This document shows positions 8,334-16,653 of a stretch of DNA of 64,000 bases, in pieces. Position 1 is the first letter of the stretch. Each line of letters begins with the position of its first letter. The stretch spans positions 5,217-69,216 of the forward strand of contig CALNAJ010000021.1 of the NCBI GenBank assembly GCA_937874695.1, read 5' to 3'. Made by a program: the position numbers and the translations under genes. The stretch comes from an uncultured Lactobacillus sp. (GTDB lineage Bacteria; Bacillota; Bacilli; Lactobacillales; Lactobacillaceae). The notes under the pieces were generated by a model that saw nothing but the letters and a program-made list of their open reading frames with translations, was not told where the DNA came from and did not search any database.

Positions 8334-9233
8334 ATGACGAACGAACCAGTCTTACAAATTAATCATCTTCAAAAAAAATTTGGCCACTTCGAGGCCTTAA
8401 AGAATATTACTTTCGATGTTCATGCCGGTGAGGTATTTGGCTTTATCGGACCAAACGGTGCTGGTAAGTCGACCACCATTCGGGTCTTACTCGGTCTCAT
8501 CCGGGCAACCGACGGAAATGCTACAATCTTCGGACAAGACGTTTGGTCGAACAGTGTCGCGATTCATCGCCGCTTAGCATACGTTCCTGGAGACGTCTAC
8601 CTTTGGCCTAATCTCACCGGTGGGGAAATTATTGACCTCCTGCTAAAGATGAATGACACACAGCATTCCTCTAGAACTGATGAGCTAATCAAACAGTTCG
8701 GCCTGGACCCGACCAAGAAGGCCCGAACCTACTCCAAAGGAAATCGCCAAAAGGTAGCACTGATTGCCGCCTTTTCCCAGGACGCAGACTTTTACATTTT
8801 CGATGAACCCACGTCCGGCCTTGATCCGCTGAATGAACGACAATTCCAAATGGCCGTTCTTAATCTGAAGCAACAGGGTAAGGCAGTTCTCCTATCCAGT
8901 CACATTCTTTCCGAAGTTGAACGCATGTGTGACCGGATTGCCATCATCCGTGAGGGCACGATCATTGAAACGGGAAGTCTTGCTGAGATGCGGCACCTGA
9001 CACGGACCGTCATCAACGTTACATTGAAAACACCGCTTGATTTGACCCAACTGGCAGGCGTTCACAACGTTGAAGCCGGACAGCATCCAAATGAATGGCA
9101 ATTTTCAGTCGAAGCTAAGTCCCTTCCCGCAGTCATGGCGGCCTTAACGGAACACCATATCATGGCTCTGCAAAGCACGCCACCAACCCTAGAAGATCTC
9201 TTCATGCACTACTACACAACGGAAAAGGAGTGA
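8334..9233 (+). CDS. ABC transporter ATP-binding protein (drug-export type)
   Basis: A 299-residue ATPase subunit. Walker A is GPNGAGKST (about residues 39-47), the signature motif is the variant YSKGNRQKVALI, Walker B is FYIFDEPTSGLDP, and the switch His lies in LLSSHILSEVERM. The C-terminal 80 residues are an accessory domain common in DrrA-like exporters. It partners the permease starting 5 nt after its stop. A GAGGAGGG site lies upstream of the ATG. The likely job is export of a hydrophobic drug or antibiotic under TetR control. Confidence 0.92.
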   Translation: MTNEPVLQINHLQKKFGHFEALKNITFDVHAGEVFGFIGPNGAGKSTTIRVLLGLIRATDGNATIFGQDVWSNSVAIHRRLAYVPGDVYLWPNLTGGEIIDLLLKMNDTQHSSRTDELIKQFGLDPTKKARTYSKGNRQKVALIAAFSQDADFYIFDEPTSGLDPLNERQFQMAVLNLKQQGKAVLLSSHILSEVERMCDRIAIIREGTIIETGSLAEMRHLTRTVINVTLKTPLDLTQLAGVHNVEAGQHPNEWQFSVEAKSLPAVMAALTEHHIMALQSTPPTLEDLFMHYYTTEKE

Positions 9234-9238
9234 GGGCG

Positions 9239-10864
9239 ATGACAACTCATTTTTCCCGTACCGGTCGCTTAACCGGACTGGCCCTACGCCGTGACCGCTT
9301 TAAGATCCTCATTTGGATTCTAGTTCTCGCTGGTCTTATGGTGGGTGTGGCTTACAAATTTACCGATATTTTTGGCACGCAGCATGAGATTGCAGCCATT
9401 AAGGACACGCTGAAGAGTCCTGCCATGGTCGCACTCCTTGGAGCCTTTAAATTTACAAACAATCCGTCGACCGCGCAGATTTTCTCTACCGAAATGGTCG
9501 TCTTCATGGCGATTGCGCAAATCATCATGAATATTATGCTTGGCATTCACGCGACACGGGGAGAAGAAGATCAAGGCATCACCGAGTTAGTTCGCTCACG
9601 CGCGGTGGGGCAACTCGCACCACTGAGTGCGGCGGCCTTAGAGCTTGTCATCGTAAATGCCATTATTGCTGTCATCTATGGTGCCGGCTTAGGCCTTTCC
9701 GGAATGCATGGCATAACGACTGCCGGTAACTGGGCAGTGGGCATCGGACTTGCTACTGTCAGTCTCGTCTTTGGTCTACTAGGATTGGTCGCCGCACAAC
9801 TCGCCGATCATTCCGCTAGTGCCACGGGACTAACCTACGGATTGTTCGGCTTGGCCTACATCGTACGGATGATAACTGACGTTCAAGACCCGGACTACAC
9901 CTGGTGGTCACCACTTGGCTGGGTCGAAAAAATATCACCCTACTACCATCTCAACTGGTTACCCATCGTCTTATCTCTAGTCACCGCCATTATCCTCTTC
10001 GTTCTCGCGGCAAGTATCAACCTTCGCCGTGACCTTAACGCTGGTGCTCTGGCCACCCGACCAGGTCGGCGCACGGCATCTAGCTTTCTACGGGGCCCTG
10101 CTTCGCTACTGTGGCGACGCGAACACAACGTTATTATCGGGTGGATCATCGGTATCGCTGTTCTTGGGATGACCTATGGTAGTATCTACAACACTGTTGG
10201 TGACATGCTAAAAACCAATCCGACGATGCAACAGGTCTTTGGCGCCAATGTCTTACACGAAGCCAATCATGCGATGCTAGTCAACTTCACGTCAACGTTA
10301 GTCGTTCTAATGGCCGCGGTGGCCGCTATACCTGGTATTCAGCTCGTTTACAAGCTCTATAGTGACGAAACGAATGGCTGGTTGGAATCCCTATATGCGC
10401 GGCCACTCTCACGAACCCGTCTTTTCTTTAGCTACGTAATCACTGGCCTTCTGAGCAGTCTCGTTACCTTTGTTGGTGCCATCAGTAGCCTGATTTTCGT
10501 TGGAAATGCAACGCTTGATCATCCTAAAGATGGCTTGACGATGTTTGAATTCTGGCAGTCTGTCTGGGGACAATTGCCAGCAATCTTGGTCTTTATCGGT
10601 ATTGCCGCCACCATCATTGGGTGGTGGCCACGGATTCGTTCCCTGAACTGGCTGTACTTGGGACTCGGCTTCATTACCATTTACATGGGCGGTATGCTCA
10701 AGCTGCCAAAGTGGGCGCAGCACCTGTCCCCGCTCGGTTGGATGAATAAAGTCCCAACTCACGATGTGGAATGGACCAACTTCAGCTGGATGTTAGCACT
10801 CAGCGTGGCACTGATTCTGCTTGGTTGGTGGGGCTATCGTCGACGTGACCTACACATGAGTTAG
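9239..10864 (+). CDS. ABC-2 type exporter permease (polyketide-antibiotic exporter family)
   Basis: A 541-residue membrane protein with roughly twelve hydrophobic segments in two similar halves, each starting with a basic region (TGLALRRDRFKILIW near the N terminus and SLLWRREHNVIIGW near residue 300). That duplicated plan is typical of the TnrB/COG3559 permeases linked to export of antibiotics such as tetronasin. The ATG at 9239 has GGAG 8 nt upstream; an in-frame GTG at 9230 overlaps the ATPase stop. A strong terminator follows the gene, ending a two-gene operon. Confidence 0.88.
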   Translation: MTTHFSRTGRLTGLALRRDRFKILIWILVLAGLMVGVAYKFTDIFGTQHEIAAIKDTLKSPAMVALLGAFKFTNNPSTAQIFSTEMVVFMAIAQIIMNIMLGIHATRGEEDQGITELVRSRAVGQLAPLSAAALELVIVNAIIAVIYGAGLGLSGMHGITTAGNWAVGIGLATVSLVFGLLGLVAAQLADHSASATGLTYGLFGLAYIVRMITDVQDPDYTWWSPLGWVEKISPYYHLNWLPIVLSLVTAIILFVLAASINLRRDLNAGALATRPGRRTASSFLRGPASLLWRREHNVIIGWIIGIAVLGMTYGSIYNTVGDMLKTNPTMQQVFGANVLHEANHAMLVNFTSTLVVLMAAVAAIPGIQLVYKLYSDETNGWLESLYARPLSRTRLFFSYVITGLLSSLVTFVGAISSLIFVGNATLDHPKDGLTMFEFWQSVWGQLPAILVFIGIAATIIGWWPRIRSLNWLYLGLGFITIYMGGMLKLPKWAQHLSPLGWMNKVPTHDVEWTNFSWMLALSVALILLGWWGYRRRDLHMS

Positions 10865-10886
10865 CTTTCAAACCTGGCATATTAGC

Positions 10887-10918
10887 AAACGGAATCCTCA
10901 CAGTTGGATTCCGTTTTT
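10887..10918 (+). terminator. Terminator of the ABC exporter operon
   Basis: Stem AAACGGAATCC / GGATTCCGTTT with an 8-nt loop, followed by TTTTGTTTT. Confidence 0.9.
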
Positions 10919-11008
10919 GTTTTGCTTGTTTTTGGTAGACCAAGCATACGGGTTTTTACGCCTGATAGCAAGAGTTAATTATTCATAATATTATTTATAT
11001 TTGGATAT

Positions 11009-11220
11009 TATAATACTTGTCGTTCAAGCGGCTATTTCTATGCAATTTATATTTAAATTGGCATCTTCTAAACCCCTAAATAGAATAATGAAATTGTTGT
11101 CGTATTTTCGGTAGCAATCAGTTATGCTGGGTCTATGCCATCCCATAGGCAAAATCCTCGTATCATCTTGGCTCTTAGTCCACGTCATGATACGGGGATT
11201 CCTTTATCCATAACCATTAT
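11009..11220 (+). ncRNA. Candidate structured non-coding RNA (6S-like architecture)
   Basis: No protein can be read here. TATAAT at 11009-11014 could start a transcript of about 200 nt. A first hairpin pairs CTATTT (11032-11037) with AAATAG (11078-11083), with a second stem inside. A second unit pairs GTTATG (11121-11126) with CATAAC (11209-11214), encloses an asymmetric bubble containing a small CTATG/CATAG hairpin, and ends in a long stem, ATCCTCGTATCAT (11154-11166) with ATGATACGGGGAT (11187-11199), containing one wobble. A closing stem, central bubble and long terminal stem recall 6S RNA, but the -35 is weak, no terminator follows on the plus strand, and the strand itself is not certain. 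Confidence 0.4.
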
Positions 11221-11227
11221 CCCAATA

Positions 11228-11252
11228 TAAAAAGCCCGCTATTAAGCGGACT
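11228..11252 (-). terminator. Terminator of ackA
   Basis: Minus strand: GTCCGC / GCGGGC with a TTAATA loop (one wobble pair) followed by TTTTTATATT. Confidence 0.8.
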
Positions 11253-11260
11253 CACACTGA

Positions 11261-12448
11261 TTAAGTTGTTAACCGTGTAACATCACGAACAATCATAAGT
11301 TCTTCATTCGTTGGCACTACGAGCGCCTGAACTGGACTCCCCTCAGGACTAACGACCCGTTCTTTACCCCGACAATCGTTCTTAGTCGGATCAATTGCAA
11401 TGCCAAAGTAAGCCAACTTGTCCGCAATAACCTGTCGCATTTCGATCCCATTCTCACCCGATCCGGCAGTAAAGACGATTGCATCTACACCACCCAGTTC
11501 AGCAATATAGCTTCCCACATACTGAACCACGCGACTCACGAACATATCGAGAGCGAGTTTGGACTTGGGGCGATCGGCCTGTGTCTGTTCCAAGTCACGT
11601 TGATCCGGCGACAGTTCTGATATACCCAATAGGCCAGAATTATTGTTCAAAATCGTAATCATCTCTGGCATCGTCTTCTGCAGCTTCTCGGCTAAGAAGG
11701 CCACCAGTGAGGCATCAATATCGCCTGAACGTGTCCCCATCATGACGCCTGCGAGTGGCGTAAAGCCCATCGACGTATCCAGAGCTTTACCATGGTCAAA
11801 CGCCGTGATGGACGAACCAGAGCCCAAATGAAGCGTGATCAACTTCAAGTCGGCCAATGGTTTGTTTAATAACTCCGCCGTCCGCATTGCCACGTACCGA
11901 TGGCTGGTTCCGTGAGCCCCATACTTTCGCGCACCAAATTTTTCATAGTAATCATAGGGAATACTGTACATATAATTCACCGCTGGCATCTGAGCATACA
12001 GCGACGTATCAAAGACGGCCACCTGTTGAGCCCTCGGCAGTAGCTGCGTAAATACTTCAATATAGTAAGCCTGTACCGGGTTATGAAGCGGTGCGTAATC
12101 CTTGAGTGCTTTGATTTGTCGCAACACAGTTGGCGTGATAACGGCAGAATCCTTGAAGATTTCACCGCCCGCAACGATCCGGTGACCCACGCCCGTAATT
12201 TCGCTCAGGTGCGACAAGATGCCATACGACTTTAAACGTGTTAACACCATTGCCGCAGCCAATTTATTGGTAATGTTGTCCTGCGTTTCCGTGAATTTCT
12301 CACCGTTGGCCAGTTTAACTTTAAACAACGATCCCGGTAAATTTAACCGGTCAACCATCCCCGAAGCAATCACTTGCTCCTCGGGCATCGAAAATAGTTT
12401 CCATTTCAGTGTGGAACTTCCCGCATTAATTGCCAATACTTTAGCCAT
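11261..12448 (-). CDS. ackA: Acetate kinase
   Basis: Converts acetyl phosphate and ADP to acetate and ATP, the energy-yielding end of the phosphoketolase pathway. The 395-residue protein has the N-terminal NAGSSTLKWKLF motif, PLHNPVQ, the phosphate loop LHLGSGSSITAF, and TPLAGVMMGTRSGDID; length and motifs are as usual for the family. GGGAGG lies just before the ATG at 12448. The promoter TTGTAA-17-TAAACT carries a cre with one mismatch, so CcpA control is likely. A TetR gene lies upstream on the same strand without a visible terminator. Confidence 0.95.
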   Translation of the reverse strand: MAKVLAINAGSSTLKWKLFSMPEEQVIASGMVDRLNLPGSLFKVKLANGEKFTETQDNITNKLAAAMVLTRLKSYGILSHLSEITGVGHRIVAGGEIFKDSAVITPTVLRQIKALKDYAPLHNPVQAYYIEVFTQLLPRAQQVAVFDTSLYAQMPAVNYMYSIPYDYYEKFGARKYGAHGTSHRYVAMRTAELLNKPLADLKLITLHLGSGSSITAFDHGKALDTSMGFTPLAGVMMGTRSGDIDASLVAFLAEKLQKTMPEMITILNNNSGLLGISELSPDQRDLEQTQADRPKSKLALDMFVSRVVQYVGSYIAELGGVDAIVFTAGSGENGIEMRQVIADKLAYFGIAIDPTKNDCRGKERVVSPEGSPVQALVVPTNEELMIVRDVTRLTT

Positions 12449-12487
12449 GAGCCGCCTCCCAAGCGTGATTTCTATCTTAACACTCAC

Positions 12488-12516
12488 AGTTTAGCGAACC
12501 CCGTAACCGTTTACAA
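12488..12516 (-). promoter_or_regulatory. ackA promoter with cre
   Basis: Minus strand TTGTAA (12511-12516) and TAAACT (12488-12493) are 17 nt apart. TGTAAACGGTTACG, read on the minus strand at 12502-12515, matches the cre consensus except for the last base and overlaps the -35 and spacer, which would favour repression. Confidence 0.68.
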
Positions 12517-12539
12517 CCGAAACGCTGCACAACTTTCAC

Positions 12540-13121
12540 TCAGTCATTAGCCGTTCCGTGCATCAGCTGTTGTGGTGACAACTGTCGCGTTCGGGTAAAG
12601 AGCGCGTAAGCCTCGGCAGGTGACAGAATTGCTGGTTGGCCCAGCCAATAGACAACGTAATCGAGGACGCCCTGCGCCACGAGTTCTTGAGCAAAATCTG
12701 TTGGGACTTCTCTATCAGGCTGCCCCGTGACCGGACCGAGAACTTCCATGATCAACTGTTTCACTTGTTGATCCAATTGTGACGCGGGACTCTGAAAGAG
12801 GATAGCGACGAGCGTTCGTTGTCGATAGAGATACGCAAATAAGCGCTCAAAAGCATTCGGCATCGGTTCGGCCATTATTCCCAACACCGGCTTCGGATAC
12901 TGACTAAATATCGTCCGAATCTGCGCAACAATTTCATTTTCATAATGCGCTAACAGATCGAACTTATCCACATAATGTAGATAGAAGGTTCCACGATTAA
13001 TTTGGGCTTCTCGTGTCAGCAATTGCACGGTCAGTCGCTCGAAGCCAACACGTGTCATCACTTTAATAAACGCCCGTTGTAACTTAACTTCCGTTTCCAA
13101 ACGCTTCGTACTCGTTTCCAT
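12540..13121 (-). CDS. TetR family regulator (DhaS-like) of the divergent Pip-type exporter
   Basis: A 193-residue protein with an N-terminal helix-turn-helix (FERLTVQLLTREAQINRGTF then YLHYVDKFDLL) typical of TetR proteins with the DhaS-like C-terminal domain. The ATG at 13121 has GAGGTGATG upstream. Two copies of a TCAACA-N3-TGTTGA inverted repeat, one near its own start and one near the start of the divergent membrane protein gene, indicate that it controls both. The ligand is unknown. Confidence 0.86.
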   Translation of the reverse strand: METSTKRLETEVKLQRAFIKVMTRVGFERLTVQLLTREAQINRGTFYLHYVDKFDLLAHYENEIVAQIRTIFSQYPKPVLGIMAEPMPNAFERLFAYLYRQRTLVAILFQSPASQLDQQVKQLIMEVLGPVTGQPDREVPTDFAQELVAQGVLDYVVYWLGQPAILSPAEAYALFTRTRQLSPQQLMHGTAND

Positions 13122-13132
13122 TTTCCATCACC

Positions 13133-13147
13133 TCAACAGTTTGTTGA
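13133..13147. promoter_or_regulatory. Operator copy 1 (TetR autoregulation)
   Basis: Inverted repeat TCAACA gtt TGTTGA, 11 nt upstream of the TetR start codon. The same repeat recurs at 13342. Confidence 0.7.
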
Positions 13148-13341
13148 TTACCCTCCCATTAAAAAACTTCTTGGCATCGACGACAATCAACATAACTCTT
13201 GATTCTGTCGCTAGTTATCTGAGTAACCTTAGTTTGGTCTTTAATGGCTTTTCAGAGTAATTTTGATAGCTACCTCCCGACAACTGTCATCAAACTGTCG
13301 ATTGAATTACCTTTTACATTCTCGTATTCTGAAGGCGTTCA

Positions 13342-13358
13342 ATCAACAGGTTGTTGAT
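13342..13358. promoter_or_regulatory. Operator copy 2 (Pip-type exporter)
   Basis: Perfect 7-bp inverted repeat ATCAACA ggt TGTTGAT, 15 nt before the start codon of the divergent gene. It matches copy 1 at all positions of the six-base core arms. Confidence 0.72.
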
Positions 13359-13373
13359 AAGGGGGAGATTTCA

Positions 13374-14768
13374 ATGTTAATGAGTGAATGGCATTACCTA
13401 CTACGCCATAAAATGAGCTTAGTGGTGCTCGTCATGATTGCCTTAATTCCGGCAATCTACTGTTACCTTTATCTGTCATCTATGTGGAATACCTACGGCC
13501 ATACCGATGATATTCCAGTAGCCGTCGTCAACCACGATCGTACTGTCCATGCCCACGGCCAAACAATTGCTATTGGACAAAGACTGGCTACCAACTTGAA
13601 GCATACTAAAGACTTAGACTTCCACAAGCTTTCAGCTGCTAACGCCCATGATCATTTAAAATCTGGCAGGCTCTACCTCGTCGTCACAATTCCAGCTGAT
13701 TTTTCTCATAACGCAACAACTCTACTCACACAGCATCCCCAACGCATGCAGCTACACTACAGTTTGAATTCTGGCCAAAATTTCATTGTATCTAAGATGA
13801 CCACTGGCATAGCGAGTGCTATCACCACCAAAATCAACCGTGACGTTGTCCGTTTGAATAGTCAAATTTTACTCACGGCGCTTCACAATGCTAGCGTTGG
13901 TATGCGTCATGCCGCACGAGGAAACACGCAGTTGGTTCAAGGAACGCAACAGCTCCAGAAAGGCAACCAACGATTACAAACCGCAACGACGCTCATTTCC
14001 AATGTTCCTTTGACAACAGGTTTGCTTACCACAGGTGCCGGTCTCAATCATATTCAATTGGGTGCCTCCACCTTAGCAACCGCGTTAAGTCTCGGAAGTA
14101 CCCATTTACAAGCAATCCATACGTCCTCTACGAACGCCAATGCCATTGCCCAACCTGTCACGTCCACTAGTCATGACATCGCTAAGGTTCCCAACAACGG
14201 AACTGGTATGGCACCATTTGCCATCGCCATTGGTCTCTACGTCGGTGGCATCGCGCTTGGCACAATGTACGATGCTGGCGAATGGCACCGCAAGCCCCAA
14301 CTAGCGATTACCTGGTGGGGGAGTAAGGCCGCTATTATTGGGGGCGTCGCTTTGATCCAAAGTAGCCTCTTGTTTGGTACGCTACGTTTAGCCAACAACT
14401 TAAAGGTTCAATCTCAGGCTGCTCTGTTCTACGCCATTCTCCTAGGATCACTGCTCTTTCTGTCACTAATCTTTTGCCTCCGAATTCTCTTGGGCGGATT
14501 CGGCACATGGCTGATTTCAATCGTACTCGTTCTCCAATTGGCTAGCTCTGGCGGTCTCTATCCCACAGCACTCGTGAGTCCTCTAGCACAACATCTCAAT
14601 CCATGGCTACCCATGACCTATCTCATTGACTTGCTGCGCTCTGCAATCTCTACCAATGTTGATACCAACACGGCTTGGGGACTGATTCTACTCATGATTA
14701 TTGGCTTCAATTTACTCATCATCCTAAGATTTCATCTGTTACTCAATCGCGATCCATTAGCTAACTAG
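13374..14768 (+). CDS. YhgE/Pip-type ABC-2 membrane protein, short form
   Basis: A 464-residue membrane protein. One N-terminal transmembrane segment (about residues 14-35) is followed by an extracytoplasmic region beginning DDIPVAVVNHDRT, a hallmark of YhgE/Pip proteins, and about five C-terminal transmembrane segments. The usual family is near 900 residues with a long coiled-coil; here that part is only about 100 residues (HAARGNTQLVQGTQQLQKGN and after). It is probably an exporter or its component, regulated by the divergent TetR. GGGGGAG precedes the ATG at 13374; an earlier in-frame start at 13263 has no ribosome site. Confidence 0.82.
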   Translation: MLMSEWHYLLRHKMSLVVLVMIALIPAIYCYLYLSSMWNTYGHTDDIPVAVVNHDRTVHAHGQTIAIGQRLATNLKHTKDLDFHKLSAANAHDHLKSGRLYLVVTIPADFSHNATTLLTQHPQRMQLHYSLNSGQNFIVSKMTTGIASAITTKINRDVVRLNSQILLTALHNASVGMRHAARGNTQLVQGTQQLQKGNQRLQTATTLISNVPLTTGLLTTGAGLNHIQLGASTLATALSLGSTHLQAIHTSSTNANAIAQPVTSTSHDIAKVPNNGTGMAPFAIAIGLYVGGIALGTMYDAGEWHRKPQLAITWWGSKAAIIGGVALIQSSLLFGTLRLANNLKVQSQAALFYAILLGSLLFLSLIFCLRILLGGFGTWLISIVLVLQLASSGGLYPTALVSPLAQHLNPWLPMTYLIDLLRSAISTNVDTNTAWGLILLMIIGFNLLIILRFHLLLNRDPLAN

Positions 14769-14775
14769 TCACTTA

Positions 14776-14825
14776 AAGGTCCTCACCATCAGCTCCAACC
14801 AGCCAATAGTGAGGATCTTGTTTTC
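14776..14825 (+). terminator. Terminator of the Pip-type gene
   Basis: AAGGTCCTCAC pairs with GTGAGGATCTT (one wobble) across a 22-nt loop, followed by GTTTT. Confidence 0.65.
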
Positions 14826-14839
14826 AATCATCGCCAACT

Positions 14840-14873
14840 AAAAAAGGCTCCTTGACTATACTCGTCAAAGAAC
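14840..14873 (-). terminator. Terminator of the short APF gene
   Basis: Minus strand: GGTTCTTTGAC / GTCAAGGAGCC (wobble pairs) followed by TTTTTT. Confidence 0.85.
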
Positions 14874-14893
14874 CCTATACATTTACAATTTAA

Positions 14894-15244
14894 TTAGAAC
14901 CAGCCCCAGGATAACCAATGGCGCTTGGCTTGCGTCCACGTGCCATAACGACTGTGCGCGTAACGGTCAGCCGTCTTTTCTTGGTTAGCCTTACTGTAAT
15001 CACCCTTCAAGTATGAGCGGGTCAACTGATACTTCCCGTAATACCGACCGTTGCTGGCACGGTAGTTACCGCCAGATTCTTTATTGGCGATCCAGGCCTT
15101 AGCCTTCTTTTCACTCTTAGACAGGGTGCAAACATACTTCACGCTAGCTTCCGCAGTAGTGGTCGTGCTAGCAACTGAGGCAACGCCAGGTAGAACCATT
15201 GAAACAACCATTAACATAACCATAAACAGTGACTTGAGCTTCAA
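14894..15244 (-). CDS. Short secreted APF-domain protein without LysM
   Basis: A 116-residue protein with an N-terminal hydrophobic signal (about residues 4-26), then directly the C-terminal domain found in aggregation-promoting factors (APF), starting at AWIANKESGGNYRASNGRYY and ending in WGWF. APF proteins are secreted cell-wall-associated proteins of lactobacilli, whose end domain resembles lysozyme/resuscitation-factor folds. The likely start is TTG at 15244 with AGGAGGG 7 nt upstream; no ATG is as well placed. The two next genes are longer paralogues that carry LysM. The mature protein has several Lys/Arg residues. Wall binding without LysM is unexplained. Confidence 0.8.
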   Translation of the reverse strand: MKLKSLFMVMLMVVSMVLPGVASVASTTTTAEASVKYVCTLSKSEKKAKAWIANKESGGNYRASNGRYYGKYQLTRSYLKGDYSKANQEKTADRYAHSRYGTWTQAKRHWLSWGWF

Positions 15245-15359
15245 TGTGGTCCCTCCTAGCGAATTTGTTAAGACCAGCATAACGTTATTAAGTTACAGGA
15301 AAGTTGTCCGAATGTTACGAAACAGTAACAGCGACCCCCATTTTCGACGGACTGGGGTG

Positions 15360-15373
15360 AAAATCGCGAATTT
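15360..15373. repeat. 14-bp motif shared between APF intergenic regions, copy 1
   Basis: AAAATCGCGAATTT occurs here and again at 16311-16324, each within the upstream side of an APF gene. The core TTCGCGAA is palindromic on the opposite reading. A regulatory role is possible but unproven. Confidence 0.45.
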
Positions 15374-15391
15374 ACACGCTTTAGGGGACGC

Positions 15392-15435
15392 AAAAACGAC
15401 GGTCCACCCTTTCAGGTTTTACCGTCGTTTCTTAT
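15392..15435 (-). terminator. Terminator downstream of the middle APF gene (bidirectional)
   Basis: ACGACGGT (15396-15403) pairs with ACCGTCGT (15421-15428). Runs of T follow on both strands. Confidence 0.8.
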
Positions 15436-15478
15436 TTTAGTTGCTTAACTGACTAAATTTAATGACGCACGGCTCAGT

Positions 15479-16093
15479 TTAGTACCAGCCGTTTGCTTGC
15501 CAGAAGGACTTTGCAGCTGCCCATGAACCGTAACGAGAAGAAACGTAACTGTTCGCAACCTTTTCTTGGTTGGCGGCAGAGTAGTCCCCATTCAGGTAAG
15601 ACTTGCTTAATTGGTACTTACCGTAATAGTTCCCGTTAGAGGCCGTATATGAGCCGCCAGATTCCTTGTTGGCAATCCAAGACTTAGCTGAAGATGAGTC
15701 AGACGTTGAAGAACTCGTCGTGCTCGTTGCAGCTGAGCTCGTCGTCCCAGTAGACGCAGTGGACGTGCTGTAGTTGCTAGTCCCAGTCGTGGCACTCGTC
15801 GTTGACGTGCTTGGTGTCGTTGCTTGGCTAGTCGTGGCCGTTGACGTTGAAGCCGTTGAGCCAGGAACCACTAAGGATTCACCCACGTAAATTAAGTTGA
15901 CGTTCTTTAAGTTGTTTGCTTTTTCGATTGAAGAAACACTTGAACTGTATTGGTTAGCGATCTTTGCGACAGTGTCTCCCGACTTCACCGTTACCCGGAC
16001 GTCGGCGTTAGCGGAAGTGGTGCCTGCGAATAAACCTGCACCTAAGACTGCGGCAGTACCTAAAGTAGTAACTAAAGCTTTTTTGATATTCAT
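15479..16093 (-). CDS. Aggregation-promoting factor-like surface protein with LysM
   Basis: A 204-residue secreted protein: signal peptide (about residues 1-30, ending SANA), a LysM domain (VKSGDTVAKIANQYSSSVSS then LVVPG), a Ser/Thr-rich linker of about 65 residues, and the APF C-terminal domain ending FWQANGWY. LysM anchors it to peptidoglycan; APF proteins contribute to cell shape, aggregation and wall integrity. The SD sequence GGAGG lies about 12 nt before the ATG, longer than usual, and the paralogue at 16654 has the same arrangement. The gene ends in its own terminator. It is a clear paralogue of the next gene. Confidence 0.88.
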   Translation of the reverse strand: MNIKKALVTTLGTAAVLGAGLFAGTTSANADVRVTVKSGDTVAKIANQYSSSVSSIEKANNLKNVNLIYVGESLVVPGSTASTSTATTSQATTPSTSTTSATTGTSNYSTSTASTGTTSSAATSTTSSSTSDSSSAKSWIANKESGGSYTASNGNYYGKYQLSKSYLNGDYSAANQEKVANSYVSSRYGSWAAAKSFWQANGWY

Positions 16094-16584
16094 AGAAATG
16101 AATGTCCTCCTTTGATTTAAGTGAAGCGGTTGTCTATCAATTACTTAACGAGACCTATCATAACCTGTGGAGGTTACACCGCGATTGTTCCTGAGTTACA
16201 CCCGCGTTAAGAAAAACCTGGTTAAATGACAAACTGTAACATGGTTAACGGTGCCGAAACATTAAGCCGGTTTTCGAGTGCTTCTTTGCTGGCATATGAC
16301 GGTTTTAATCAAAATCGCGAATTTGTTGGCGAAAAAATTCAGCCCTAAAGCTTCGAAAAAACTAAAAATCCCACCATATTTGGCAAAAAAGGCTTCAATT
16401 CTGAGAGAACCACGGTCTGTTTCCCCGAGAACGTGTCAGTTCGTAGCTGCAAAACAGTTGCTCTTACACCCAAATGGCCACCACAATTATTTTCTGAGTC
16501 TTCACTATCCGTAGAAATAGATTCGTTTTCTGTCGGCTGTGATCTTACTTTCTCAACACTCGCCAACAGATATGCTTCAAAAAC
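16094..16584. other. Non-coding region between the two LysM-APF genes
   Basis: About 490 nt without a supported gene. It holds the second copy of AAAATCGCGAATTT (16311-16324) and two direct copies of GTTACACC at 16173 and 16195, 22 nt apart; on the minus strand these read TGTAAC and resemble half-sites of the WalR box, but at double the usual spacing. Frames of 66-78 codons here lack ribosome sites and conserved features. Confidence 0.4.
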
Positions 16585-16618
16585 ACAAAAAAGCCTCCAC
16601 GGACCTGCATCCGTAGAG
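16585..16618 (-). terminator. Terminator of the upstream LysM-APF gene
   Basis: Minus strand CTCTACGG / CCGTGGAG with an 8-nt loop, then GCTTTTTTG. Confidence 0.88.
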
Positions 16619-16653
16619 ACTTACTTGATTTAAACGATTAGATTAGCTGAGTT

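Noticed and set aside
16278..16633. Frames of 66-78 codons between the APF genes
   Set aside because: No ribosome site, no conserved features, and they overlap each other on both strands.
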